Assembly (NCBI RefSeq): GCF_000526935.1
Contig: NZ_JAHA01000010.1
Coordinates: 62,001 to 126,000, forward strand
From: Butyrivibrio sp. FCS014
Lineage (GTDB): Bacteria; Bacillota; Clostridia; Lachnospirales; Lachnospiraceae
Direction: 5' to 3'
Length of the DNA: 64,000 bases
In this document: one piece after another, positions 42,337 to 50,680 of the stretch
Numbering within the stretch: the first letter of the stretch is position 1
How the letters are laid out: each line of letters begins with the position of its first letter
The notes under the pieces: generated by a model
What the model was told of the DNA's origin: nothing
Database searches by the model: none
What the model saw: the letters and a program-made list of their open reading frames with translations, nothing else
Program-made: the position numbers and the translations under genes

Positions 42337-43352
42337 GCACGACAGTCAGCAGGATCTACAACCAACTTTCCGTTCTCATCGTATTCCAGGAATTCATCCG
42401 GGATTTTCCATTCTCTGGCATTATAAGCCTTGTATAACTCACTCCTCTGATATTTGTAGATAGGATACTCATGTTGTGAAGTATGCTTACGAGGAATCTT
42501 ATAATCACCAAAAATATTACTCAAAATACCATCATAATCCCGGGGAATCGGAACGTCCATCACGCCTTCAAAAGGAACAAATATCCTGTCTGTAAAGTGC
42601 TCTTCTCTAAATCCCTTCTCGCCGTAGTATATTACCTGTTCCCTGTTTTCCACATGTTTAGAGCCGCAGTCCTCACATATACCGCAAGCCAGATCAAGGA
42701 GTCTTAGTATCTGCATTGTCATAGGCTCTGCATCAGAAAAACAGTAAGCCAGTTCCCTTTCAATCGTCCTTCGGATTTCCATATACTGCTGACGCAATTC
42801 TTCAGAAATAGTGTTCTTATCCACATCCCATTGCAGCATCAGCATTCTGTCCAGAAGTCTTATGAGCCTGTCCTGATATTCACTTTCCTGAGGATCATCC
42901 GAAACCCTGTCAAACACGAAGACATCCACTCCTGTTGTATAGGGGCAGCCGTGGAACTGCTCCAGAAACTCCGGAGAAGTATCCAGCATACCTCCATTGC
43001 AGACATTGAATGACATCTCTTTCGGTGGAATTGCTCCGGGAAGAAGTGATCTCGTCTTAAAACACGGTGGCAGTTCACTTAAAACAACACCGCAAAACTT
43101 CTCATAATCCGCCCTTAGCATGCCAATATCCAGATCATCATCCCAGGGGACATAGCCCTTGTGTCGCACAGCACCTATCATTGAGCCGTAGCACATGATG
43201 TATCTGATTCCGTACTTCGTACACACCTCGTTGATCCATGCCAGAATCTCCAGCTGAGATGCCCACAAACGCTTCATCATCCCGGTGATGTGAAAGTTAC
43301 ACCGGGTCTCATTTTCGAAATATTCACTTGAAAATTGAAGCCTGGGTGCCAT
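42333..43352 (-). CDS. LicD-family transferase, last gene of the phosphonate operon
   Basis: This 339-aa protein has the conserved start EYFENETRCNFHITGMMKRL, GSMIGAVRHKGYVPWDDDLD (DDDLD at 71-75), GVDVFVFDRV and IPRDYDGILSNIFGDY. A Cys-rich patch near residue 225 (CGICEDCG) is not usual for the family. It lies 43 bp downstream of phosphonopyruvate decarboxylase on the same strand, so it is probably co-transcribed with the phosphonate genes. The simplest reading is transfer of the CMP-activated phosphonate onto a glycan; this is inference from family chemistry and operon position. Confidence 0.87.
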   Translation of the reverse strand: MAPRLQFSSEYFENETRCNFHITGMMKRLWASQLEILAWINEVCTKYGIRYIMCYGSMIGAVRHKGYVPWDDDLDIGMLRADYEKFCGVVLSELPPCFKTRSLLPGAIPPKEMSFNVCNGGMLDTSPEFLEQFHGCPYTTGVDVFVFDRVSDDPQESEYQDRLIRLLDRMLMLQWDVDKNTISEELRQQYMEIRRTIERELAYCFSDAEPMTMQILRLLDLACGICEDCGSKHVENREQVIYYGEKGFREEHFTDRIFVPFEGVMDVPIPRDYDGILSNIFGDYKIPRKHTSQHEYPIYKYQRSELYKAYNAREWKIPDEFLEYDENGKLVVDPADCRA

Positions 43353-43395
43353 ATCACATATTCCTCAAAGTTATTGATCACGTGTCTATAGTTGA

Positions 43396-44517
43396 TTAAA
43401 GAGTCTTTATATAATCCATAAATTTCTGCTTATTCTCAAGCGCTGTTGTCGTGGGTCTTCCAAGATCCTCACGGGCTCCGATGGAGCATTTAACTTCAAT
43501 AAATGACAGTTCATTCCTATCTCTTGCCTGTTCCAGCTCTCTATCCAGGCTTTCGAAATCATTGACACATACAGCATGAGGATATCCACATGCCTCTGCA
43601 ATCGCCACCAGATCTATCTTTGCTGCGACAGTCGGCATTCCGCCTACGGTCTCGTGTGCGCCGTTATTTATAACTACATGTACAAGATTAGCCGGCTTGT
43701 TTGCTCCGACTACGGCCATTGCTCCCATGTGCATCAAAACGGCACCATCACCGTCAACGCACCATATACGTTGGTTCTTTTTATTCAGCGCAATGCCTAA
43801 GGCGATAGAGCTGGAATGCCCCATGGATCCCACTGTAAGGAAGTCATATTTATGTGACTGTCCGTTTGCTGCTCTTGTCTCAAATAATTCTCTGCTGGCC
43901 TTACCCGTTGTGGAAACTATCGGATCTTCACCTGATACAGCCACTATGTGCCGTATAATTTCCTCTCTTACCATCGAATTATCGTTACAATACTTAACCT
44001 TCGGAGCATCCGTCAATGCGCCTTTTCTGATAACAAAGGCCACATCCAGCCCCTTGCTCAGCTTCTGCCTGAACTGCTCCATGACCTTTTTTGTTTCATC
44101 ATCTGTGGTATCAGGCCCGATAACGAAATAGTCTATTCCCATGTTCTCAAGCAACTTTGTAGTTACCTCGCCCTGATAAATGTGCTGAGGTTCGTCATGG
44201 ATACCGGGCTCCCCGCGCCATCCCACAATAAACACTGCAGGTATCGCATACACCCTGTCATTCAAAAGACTTGCAACAGGATTTATTATGTTACCCTCTC
44301 CCGAATTCTGCATATATACTACGGGAATCTTACCTGTAGCAAGATGATACCCTGCTGCCAACGCAGTACAGTTACCCTCATTTGCCGCAATAATATGATG
44401 ATCAGGATCAATCCCGTAAGTATCCATCAGATAATTGCAAAGGGCCTTCAGCTGTGAATCAGGCACTCCTGTATAGAAGTCCGAGCCAATAATATTCACC
44501 AAAGTTTGTACTTTCAT
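43396..44517 (-). CDS. Phosphonopyruvate decarboxylase
   Basis: This 373-aa ThDP enzyme is of the two-domain, short type typical for Ppd: an N-terminal half with FYTGVPDSQLKALCNYLM, IIAANEGNCTALAAGYHLAT (Glu of the catalytic site), VYMQNSGEGNIINPVASLL and GWRGEPG..DEPQH; and a C-terminal half with the cofactor motif GDGAVLMHMGAM...INNGAHETVGG. It decarboxylates phosphonopyruvate to phosphonoacetaldehyde, the irreversible step that pulls the PEP mutase reaction forward. Related sulfopyruvate decarboxylase has a similar pattern, but PEP mutase two genes upstream settles the assignment. GAGGAG precedes the ATG. Confidence 0.93.
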   Translation of the reverse strand: MKVQTLVNIIGSDFYTGVPDSQLKALCNYLMDTYGIDPDHHIIAANEGNCTALAAGYHLATGKIPVVYMQNSGEGNIINPVASLLNDRVYAIPAVFIVGWRGEPGIHDEPQHIYQGEVTTKLLENMGIDYFVIGPDTTDDETKKVMEQFRQKLSKGLDVAFVIRKGALTDAPKVKYCNDNSMVREEIIRHIVAVSGEDPIVSTTGKASRELFETRAANGQSHKYDFLTVGSMGHSSSIALGIALNKKNQRIWCVDGDGAVLMHMGAMAVVGANKPANLVHVVINNGAHETVGGMPTVAAKIDLVAIAEACGYPHAVCVNDFESLDRELEQARDRNELSFIEVKCSIGAREDLGRPTTTALENKQKFMDYIKTL

Positions 44518-44549
44518 TAAGAAATCTCCTCAGCCAATCAGGCTTGTCT

Positions 44550-46415
44550 TTATCCAAGAATATCGTTATACAATTCTTCCATAGTATCCCCTGTCAGTTT
44601 CACCGGATGATTCACCAGCCTGTCAGGATTGACCCCATCTAAAAGCTTGGTGATGACAGCGTGTTTATCTAATGCCGAATCTTTGCTTTCCTGATCAATC
44701 TTTTCCAATTCCAGTTTCTTTAATATGCCGTCAAACTTCTCAGCACCTTCCATGGCTGAACTGCATCCCATAAACGACGCCAATTCTTCAAGCGTAGAAA
44801 CCAGATATTCTTTTCCACGTTTATCTATACAATCATCCACATGCCTGATCATATACGGCCATAATCCGGCAACGCAAAGCGCAGCAGCATGTCCATGGGC
44901 TATTCCAAATATACCGGTCAGCATATAGCACATAGCATGGCCTGCAGTAGTCTGCGTGATATTGATCGCCTGTCCTGCCAGCATAGATGCCTTTTGCATT
45001 GCGATGTTACCACTATCTTCATTTGCAATATAGGAATCAATATTCTCAAGAATCATTCCTATTGCTTCTCTTGCATATGCTTTGCTCTTATCGGTGGAAT
45101 TTACAGACCAGTAGGACTCTATGCTATGACAGAGAGCATCCAGCATTGTTGCTTTTCTATTATAGAATGACACTGTCTTTAGAAATGACGGATCATAAAA
45201 TACAGCTTTGGGAATGCAGCTCTCATGTGTTACGGATTGCTTCTTCCCATCGTGGTAGATTACCGCATATCTTGTCACTTCACTTCCTGTTCCCGCCGTA
45301 GTTGGTATAGCCATAAAAGGAATACTGTTTTCCTCGATGCTCTGGTCCAAGTAACTTTTGCTATGGTCCATTGTGGCAAACAGTTTTATACACTTCGCCA
45401 CATCCATAGTGCTGCCTCCGCCAAGGGCAAGGATGCTGTCGCACTCCTTACTGTTAAAAAGATCTACTCCTTTACACACGGACTCATACTTTGGATTGGG
45501 AGAAAAATCCGAGAATCTGATAACTTTTATTCCAAGCTGCTTTTCCATTTCGCATATGTGCTGATACAGCAGATGATACTCAACCGCTTTGCCGCACACA
45601 AACAACAGTTTTTTTACACCATTGTCCCGCACATATTTATCAAACTCATCATACCGATCTTCTATGAAAAAAATCTCATGTGAAGTTTTTTTTTGCGTCA
45701 GATTTTCAACAAGCTTTGAAACCACTGCCAAATCTTCCGGAGTATCTACTTCTCTGCACAGCATGTCCTTCATATCCAGCGGATGAATGAGGCATCGGTC
45801 ACTTACAACATTGAAAGCATTTTCTGCATAACACTTTCGCTTTGCCGGCTCGCCGCTTTCACAGAATTCAGTTATGCTTTCAAGCCATATTTCCCAATCC
45901 TCTCTGTTGAGCTTATACAAGGGCTGAGCAGCAAGGGCCTGTTCAAAAAACTCTATTCCGACTTTTAAAATTCTGTCATTCTCAATTACCGCCTTAAAGT
46001 CCTTCTCCGGAAGCGGCACCGTAGAACTGACAGCCATGCAGCTTTGCGGGCACGAGAGTATTTTGTTCAGAGCGGCTCTCTCAAAGACAAGATCCCCATG
46101 CATCATTACGATGTCATCATGAAGTTCCTCTCTTGCACAATAAATAGAATAAATATAGTTTGTCTCTGAATAGATCTCATTACGAACAAAGCTTATGGAA
46201 ATAGGAAGGTTAAGCCCCATAACATATTTCCTGAGAATATTTTCATGAGCTCCAACAGTTATGACAGCTTCTTTTACACCTGCATCCAGAAGCTGCGCTA
46301 ATTGTCTTCCGATTATGGTTTCCTTGCCATAAACTTCAGTCATGCATTTGGGCTGATCTGATGTGAGAACCCCCATTCTGGTCCCCATTCCTGAATTCAG
46401 TAATAAAGCTTTCAT
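44550..46415 (-). CDS. Nucleotidyltransferase fused to iron-type alcohol dehydrogenase, probable phosphonoacetaldehyde reductase
   Basis: Residues 1 to about 245 are an NTP_transferase domain: LLLNSGMGTRMGVLTSDQPK with the G-x-G-x-R loop and Pro-Lys, VMMHGDLVFE as the metal-binding Asp region, and CREVDTPEDLAVV. This matches sugar- and phosphonate-nucleotidyltransferases, including PntC-type CTP:phosphonate cytidylyltransferases. Residues about 262-621 are an iron-containing alcohol dehydrogenase: LALGGGSTMDVAKCIKLF, PTTAGTGSEVTRYAV, DALCHSIESYWS, and the metal ligands in TAGHAMCYM and IAHGHAA. Between PEP mutase and phosphonopyruvate decarboxylase, the reductase should form 2-hydroxyethylphosphonate from phosphonoacetaldehyde, and the first domain would activate it as the CMP derivative. 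The exact nucleotide is inferred. Confidence 0.85.
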   Translation of the reverse strand: MKALLLNSGMGTRMGVLTSDQPKCMTEVYGKETIIGRQLAQLLDAGVKEAVITVGAHENILRKYVMGLNLPISISFVRNEIYSETNYIYSIYCAREELHDDIVMMHGDLVFERAALNKILSCPQSCMAVSSTVPLPEKDFKAVIENDRILKVGIEFFEQALAAQPLYKLNREDWEIWLESITEFCESGEPAKRKCYAENAFNVVSDRCLIHPLDMKDMLCREVDTPEDLAVVSKLVENLTQKKTSHEIFFIEDRYDEFDKYVRDNGVKKLLFVCGKAVEYHLLYQHICEMEKQLGIKVIRFSDFSPNPKYESVCKGVDLFNSKECDSILALGGGSTMDVAKCIKLFATMDHSKSYLDQSIEENSIPFMAIPTTAGTGSEVTRYAVIYHDGKKQSVTHESCIPKAVFYDPSFLKTVSFYNRKATMLDALCHSIESYWSVNSTDKSKAYAREAIGMILENIDSYIANEDSGNIAMQKASMLAGQAINITQTTAGHAMCYMLTGIFGIAHGHAAALCVAGLWPYMIRHVDDCIDKRGKEYLVSTLEELASFMGCSSAMEGAEKFDGILKKLELEKIDQESKDSALDKHAVITKLLDGVNPDRLVNHPVKLTGDTMEELYNDILG

Positions 46416-46435
46416 CTTTTATCTCTCTATCTTCA

Positions 46436-47731
46436 TCACAGTTCATCAATCAGGGTGATAATCTTTTTAATCGACAGAATCTCGCTGTCAATCTCTTTTG
46501 CTCTATGGTGTATCAGAATACTTCTTGCAGCATTTTCCATGGCCGGGAATGCTGCGCGAAGAAGCTGGTTAGCATAGATGCATATGTTAGCGCCATGCTC
46601 GGCAAGTTCGATATCGGTGATACTGTCGTAGGAACTGGGAACAACAACTATAGGTGTGTCCTTATCTTCCTTCCTGAACCTGTCACAGAATTCCAGAATC
46701 TCATCGGGCTCCTTTTTTCTGCTATGGATCATAATGCTGTCAGCACCTGCCTTCACATATGCACGAGCCCTCTCCAATGCATCCTCAATTCCCTTCTCAA
46801 GGATAAGGCTCTCGATTCTGGCAATTATCATGAAATCTTCCGACAGCTGAGCCCTTTTTCCGGCAGCTATCTTGTCACAGAAATGCTCAATTGTATCCTG
46901 CGTTTGAGCAACCTCCGTGCCAAACAGACTGTTCTTCTTAAGTCCCGCCTTGTCTTCAATGATTACTGCGCTGACGCCCATTCGCTCAAGGCTTCGTACC
47001 GTATACACAAAGTGCTCAGTCATTCCGCCGGTATCTCCGTCAAAGATAATAGGCTTTGTCGTAACTTCCATAACATCATCGATTGTCCGGAATCGTGATG
47101 TCATATCCACCAGCTCAATGTCAGGCTTTCCCTTATTGGTACTATCGCAAAGAGAACTGATCCACATTGCATCAAACTGATCAATAACGCCTTCCTCTCC
47201 AACAATGGTTTTCTCGGCTATAAGTCCGGTAAGACCGCTGTGTACTTCAATAGCCTTTACTATCGGAACCATTTTGATTGCCTTGCGGAGCCTTCCACGC
47301 CTGAATTCAGGCATAGCAAGCTTTTCCTTCATCTGCTTATCAAGCTTTGAAACCAATTCATTCCGGGTATATGGAATCTCTATCAGTTCTCCTCCATACT
47401 TCCCGGTAAGCTCCAGAATATTATTCTTGATCGCCATCATGAACGACGATGACCAGTTGTCACCATGAACAATGTAGTCAGGGTGCAATGTCTCAAAAAT
47501 TTCGTCATACATTATCTGATTCTGGACAATCACATCGGCGACTCCCGGAAGACCCTTTATCAGATTTACTCGCTCTTCCAACGTGATAGAAGGGAACCTG
47601 TTATATTTGACCATCGCACTATCTGACAGAACGCCAATGGTCACTTCGCCGTACTTATTGGCTTCTTTGATAATGTTTAAATGTCCTTCATGAATAATGT
47701 CAGTACAAAAGCATGCGTAGACTTTTTTCAT
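46436..47731 (-). CDS. Phosphoenolpyruvate mutase with N-terminal cytidylyltransferase-like domain
   Basis: I take ATG 47731 (GGAG 5 nt upstream; ATG 47734 and GTG 47749 are alternatives), giving 431 aa. Residues 1 to about 140 are a tag-type nucleotidyltransferase with the HxGH motif at 14-17 (DIIHEGHLNI) and a later TRNELVS, in the place of the family R-T-x-G-I-S/T motif. Residues about 155-431 are PEP mutase: WISSLCDSTNKGKPD, IIFDGDTGG, and the family signature EDKAGLKKNS at 259-268. PEP mutase makes the C-P bond (PEP to phosphonopyruvate). The domain order is that of Fom1 of fosfomycin biosynthesis, whose first domain makes CMP-2-hydroxyethylphosphonate. It is the first phosphonate gene after a LicD gene in the operon. 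Confidence 0.93.
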   Translation of the reverse strand: MKKVYACFCTDIIHEGHLNIIKEANKYGEVTIGVLSDSAMVKYNRFPSITLEERVNLIKGLPGVADVIVQNQIMYDEIFETLHPDYIVHGDNWSSSFMMAIKNNILELTGKYGGELIEIPYTRNELVSKLDKQMKEKLAMPEFRRGRLRKAIKMVPIVKAIEVHSGLTGLIAEKTIVGEEGVIDQFDAMWISSLCDSTNKGKPDIELVDMTSRFRTIDDVMEVTTKPIIFDGDTGGMTEHFVYTVRSLERMGVSAVIIEDKAGLKKNSLFGTEVAQTQDTIEHFCDKIAAGKRAQLSEDFMIIARIESLILEKGIEDALERARAYVKAGADSIMIHSRKKEPDEILEFCDRFRKEDKDTPIVVVPSSYDSITDIELAEHGANICIYANQLLRAAFPAMENAARSILIHHRAKEIDSEILSIKKIITLIDEL

Positions 47732-47745
47732 CATTTCTCCTTCCT

Positions 47746-48621
47746 TCACGTAAGGTATTCTGTATAAGGTCTATCCGGATCCAATATTCCTATTCTGTGA
47801 TCCGATGCGTACATTTTGCGTTCGTTATAGTCCCCGTAACGGGCAGTCAGGATTTCGTGATATCCTACCGGCGCATTAAACTCATAGCCCTCAAAGGGAA
47901 GTTTGACAACACCTCCGTACCACTCTTTTTTGCATGGAGGCGTTGTGAACATTTTGGAAAAGACATTTATCTCACCGAGACTGTCGTAGCAGGAAGCAAG
48001 GAGATTCTCAAGCAGTGTAAGTCGCTCCTCATATGGCATTCCCAAAACTTCTATCATCGAATCAAATCCAAATTTAGGCTCTTTCCCTTCAATCATTTCC
48101 ATCAATAAATCTTTGGGAGTAAAGGTTGCCGTCCACAATTCCAAAAGAGTGGATATTATCTCCGGAGCTGCTTTGCCATCAAGTACATCCGCGGCAATAT
48201 CAAGAGGGAAAATATCGATAAATATTCCCTGATGAAAGTTAGCATTCGGAATGATCGCACTTCCCATCATGGTGGTATTATCATTTCTCAATCTCGAAAA
48301 TGAAGTCATTCTGTTGTCATTGTGATCAGTATGATAATTCTGTACAAAAAAAGGAGTCTCAAACCACTTCGGAGCAATCTCCAAAAACCTTTGATAATCA
48401 GGCCTTGGCATGGTCACATCTATATCGTCGTCCCAGGGAATGAATCCCTTATGCCTCACTGCACCAAGAAGAGTCCCAAAATCAATGAAATACGTAAGTC
48501 CGTTCTCCGCGCAGAACCGGTCAAAAAGCACAAGCATATCCAACTGTACTTTCCAGACCCTTTTCATCTTTGCAGCAATTACATGCCCTTCACGTATTTC
48601 TTCTTCCAAATTAAATTCCAT
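47746..48621 (-). CDS. LicD-family transferase, first gene of the phosphonate operon
   Basis: This 291-aa single-domain LicD has EEEIREGHVIAAKMKRVW, FIDFGTLLGAVRHKGFIPWD with DDDID at 64-68, FIDIFPLDIA and PVGYHEILTARYGDY. It is shorter than its paralogues and lacks any extra domain. The ribosome site is AGGAGG and a TGTGATACAAT promoter lies about 40 bp upstream. The stop codon is 14 bp from the chosen PEP mutase start. That it heads an operon whose other genes make and activate a phosphonate is the best evidence that it transfers that phosphonate. Confidence 0.88.
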   Translation of the reverse strand: MEFNLEEEIREGHVIAAKMKRVWKVQLDMLVLFDRFCAENGLTYFIDFGTLLGAVRHKGFIPWDDDIDVTMPRPDYQRFLEIAPKWFETPFFVQNYHTDHNDNRMTSFSRLRNDNTTMMGSAIIPNANFHQGIFIDIFPLDIAADVLDGKAAPEIISTLLELWTATFTPKDLLMEMIEGKEPKFGFDSMIEVLGMPYEERLTLLENLLASCYDSLGEINVFSKMFTTPPCKKEWYGGVVKLPFEGYEFNAPVGYHEILTARYGDYNERKMYASDHRIGILDPDRPYTEYLT

Positions 48622-48660
48622 ATGGACCAGCCTCCTAAATGGTTGCCATTTCGTATATTA

Positions 48661-48669
48661 ATTGTATCA
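48661..48669 (-). promoter_or_regulatory. Extended -10 promoter of the phosphonate operon
   Basis: The minus strand reads TTTTTG-TG-A-TACAAT, 40 bp before ATG 48621. The preceding gene ends in an AAAACAC/GTGTTTT hairpin at 48691-48706, which could separate the transcripts. Confidence 0.55.
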
Positions 48670-48703
48670 CAAAAAGTGCACAGTGCTGAAAAACACCGTG
48701 TTT

Positions 48704-50560
48704 TTATCCCTTGAGCCGATCAACTATTCTATCTTCCCAGAACTGTCTCGTAGATTCATTTGTCATTTCAACCAGCCTATCGATATAGCATTTTCTGAGT
48801 TCCGGAGATTTTACAACAATCTTATCCGAATAAAAAACCGCGGGCTGTTCTATCAGCTCCAACAAGGAAGCATATACGACATCGTCCGGGGATAAAGGTG
48901 GGGCAGGGGAAGCAAAAGGTATATATACCAGTTCGTCGGTATACTTCATAAGGTTACTTGTGTAAAACAGTTCGGACACACCTAATATCCCACTGTATCC
49001 GTCAAAAGGTAATTGAATTACTATTTTTTCAGGATGTCGCTTTTCCGGATTGTATTCCTCAAAGCTTGTCAGTTTTCCCTGTAATTCCGGAATTTTCTCA
49101 AACTCAGCAATATCTGTTCGGCTGTCTCCCAGCTTCTTTTCGTGATCATGATAAAAATACGGTATCGGAATCACTTCCACATTGAAGCGATCATCTTCCG
49201 CCACTTCCAGGAAAGCATCTTTCATGGCATTCCACCAGGAAGCTTTGCATGGCAGAAACAATATATCTGCCTTGCCGGCGTCATAGAGCCTATCGATACT
49301 TTGCTCTATCTCCAGGACAACACTGTCTAATCCGGCCTTTATTGCATCATCCCAATTACCTATGGCCTCATAGATTTTCTCGCAGTATTGTTCTAACAGA
49401 TTTACGGCTTCAGTCCCTTCTCCGAACTTGTTTTCCAGCGCTGTTCCGACTGCAACCGCTGCTTTCTGGCAGCTTTGAAAAAAAGGTATCAGATTTTCAT
49501 TATTGCCTTTTCCCTGAATTGCTCCTATCTGTTCATGAATGCCAAGCATAAGCTGCAGAATATCTTTCTGTTGCTCTTTGTGAGGCGTTCTTTTCCTGGG
49601 TTGCACATAAGCCGCCTTATTAAAGCAATACCTGGTTGGATTTTTCCCAAACTTATTCCTGTATATATCCTCCAGCTCCCTGTACACAGGGTACAGATGG
49701 CCGGCGGAGCCTCTTACAACAGTCATATAATCGCCAAAAGTAGATGTCAGCACTTCGTGATAACCGACAGGCGCTCTGAGTACGGTGTTCTCAAACGGCA
49801 GTTCAACAAAGCTCTGATAACACGATCTGACAAATCTGCAATTGCCCTTCGACACCCATCTGTACATCACCGCTATATCAGTTGATTCTTCGCCATTTGC
49901 TTCTGTCGAGATCCTATCGAATAAAATCAGCAGTTTCCTGTATGTCTCTTTTCCCCTGCCAATAGATGTATGGTTCTCCTGCTCTATTCTTTGTACCCTT
50001 TCATTGATTTCGGTATCTGAATATGCCTTGTTAAGCATGCCTGTAAGCGTTTCGAATACGTACTTTCCGCGCCCGGTTCTCTCATCCTCTTTGGCCCGGT
50101 CCTGAAAAATCCTGTCCAAAGGAAAAATATCCACTCCTGCCACAAAGGGGCATCCGTAGTTTACAGATAAAAAATTTGCCCCTGCATTAATGGCATTACT
50201 GTTTGTCACTCTGCAAAAGGGAAGATCATATTCTTCACAATTGTTTGCATTAAGAATTACGTATCCGTCAGGCAACTCATCTTGGGCAACCTTAAGAAAT
50301 TCATCCAACTCATCTCTTTTCATAGCGATATCAAGGTCATCATCCCAGGGAATATATCCTTTATGACGAACGCAACCAAGCAGTGTCCCGCTATCAGTAA
50401 ACCAGTTGTATCCATACTTCTTACATATCTTATTAATTTCTGACAGCACAACCAACTGTGCCGCCCAATAATGTTTCATGGTTTCCGACACATAAAATCC
50501 TTCTCTTATCTCATCGCAAAAGAATTCTGGTTCAAAAGATAAATTGTCGAGACTACTCAT
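48704..50560 (-). CDS. LicD-family transferase fused to a CDP-polyol-transferase-like domain, 618 aa
   Basis: LicD occupies residues 1 to about 310 (EIREGFYVSETMKHYW; GTLLGCVRHKGYIPWDDDLD with DDDLD at 73-77; VAGVDIFPLDRI; VGYHEVLTSTFGDY). A helical linker of about 120 residues follows. From about residue 435 the second domain starts KADILFLPCKASWWNAMKDA, then FNVEVIPIPYFY and VIQLPFDGYSGILGVSEL, the same type as in the 762-aa protein, and it ends with VVKSPELRKCYIDRLVEMT. The C-terminal nucleotide-binding half of a full CDP-glycerol-type transferase is absent. So the second domain may be a glycan- or polymer-binding partner rather than a second active site; inference. Confidence 0.85.
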   Translation of the reverse strand: MSSLDNLSFEPEFFCDEIREGFYVSETMKHYWAAQLVVLSEINKICKKYGYNWFTDSGTLLGCVRHKGYIPWDDDLDIAMKRDELDEFLKVAQDELPDGYVILNANNCEEYDLPFCRVTNSNAINAGANFLSVNYGCPFVAGVDIFPLDRIFQDRAKEDERTGRGKYVFETLTGMLNKAYSDTEINERVQRIEQENHTSIGRGKETYRKLLILFDRISTEANGEESTDIAVMYRWVSKGNCRFVRSCYQSFVELPFENTVLRAPVGYHEVLTSTFGDYMTVVRGSAGHLYPVYRELEDIYRNKFGKNPTRYCFNKAAYVQPRKRTPHKEQQKDILQLMLGIHEQIGAIQGKGNNENLIPFFQSCQKAAVAVGTALENKFGEGTEAVNLLEQYCEKIYEAIGNWDDAIKAGLDSVVLEIEQSIDRLYDAGKADILFLPCKASWWNAMKDAFLEVAEDDRFNVEVIPIPYFYHDHEKKLGDSRTDIAEFEKIPELQGKLTSFEEYNPEKRHPEKIVIQLPFDGYSGILGVSELFYTSNLMKYTDELVYIPFASPAPPLSPDDVVYASLLELIEQPAVFYSDKIVVKSPELRKCYIDRLVEMTNESTRQFWEDRIVDRLKG

Positions 50561-50638
50561 GGCTGTTTACTCCGTAAGCTGGTATGTTTTATCTGTCATT
50601 CAGCAGTTTATTTATAATCATAATAACATAAACGTGTG

Positions 50639-50647
50639 TGCTATAAT
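50639..50647 (+). promoter_or_regulatory. Extended -10 promoter (TG-C-TATAAT)
   Basis: GTG-TG-C-TATAAT, a perfect -10 with extension, lies 33 bp before ATG 50681, in the divergent region facing the 618-aa LicD gene. Confidence 0.6.
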
Positions 50648-50680
50648 AGAATATGGGTAGACGTTGCTATAGGTGATAAT

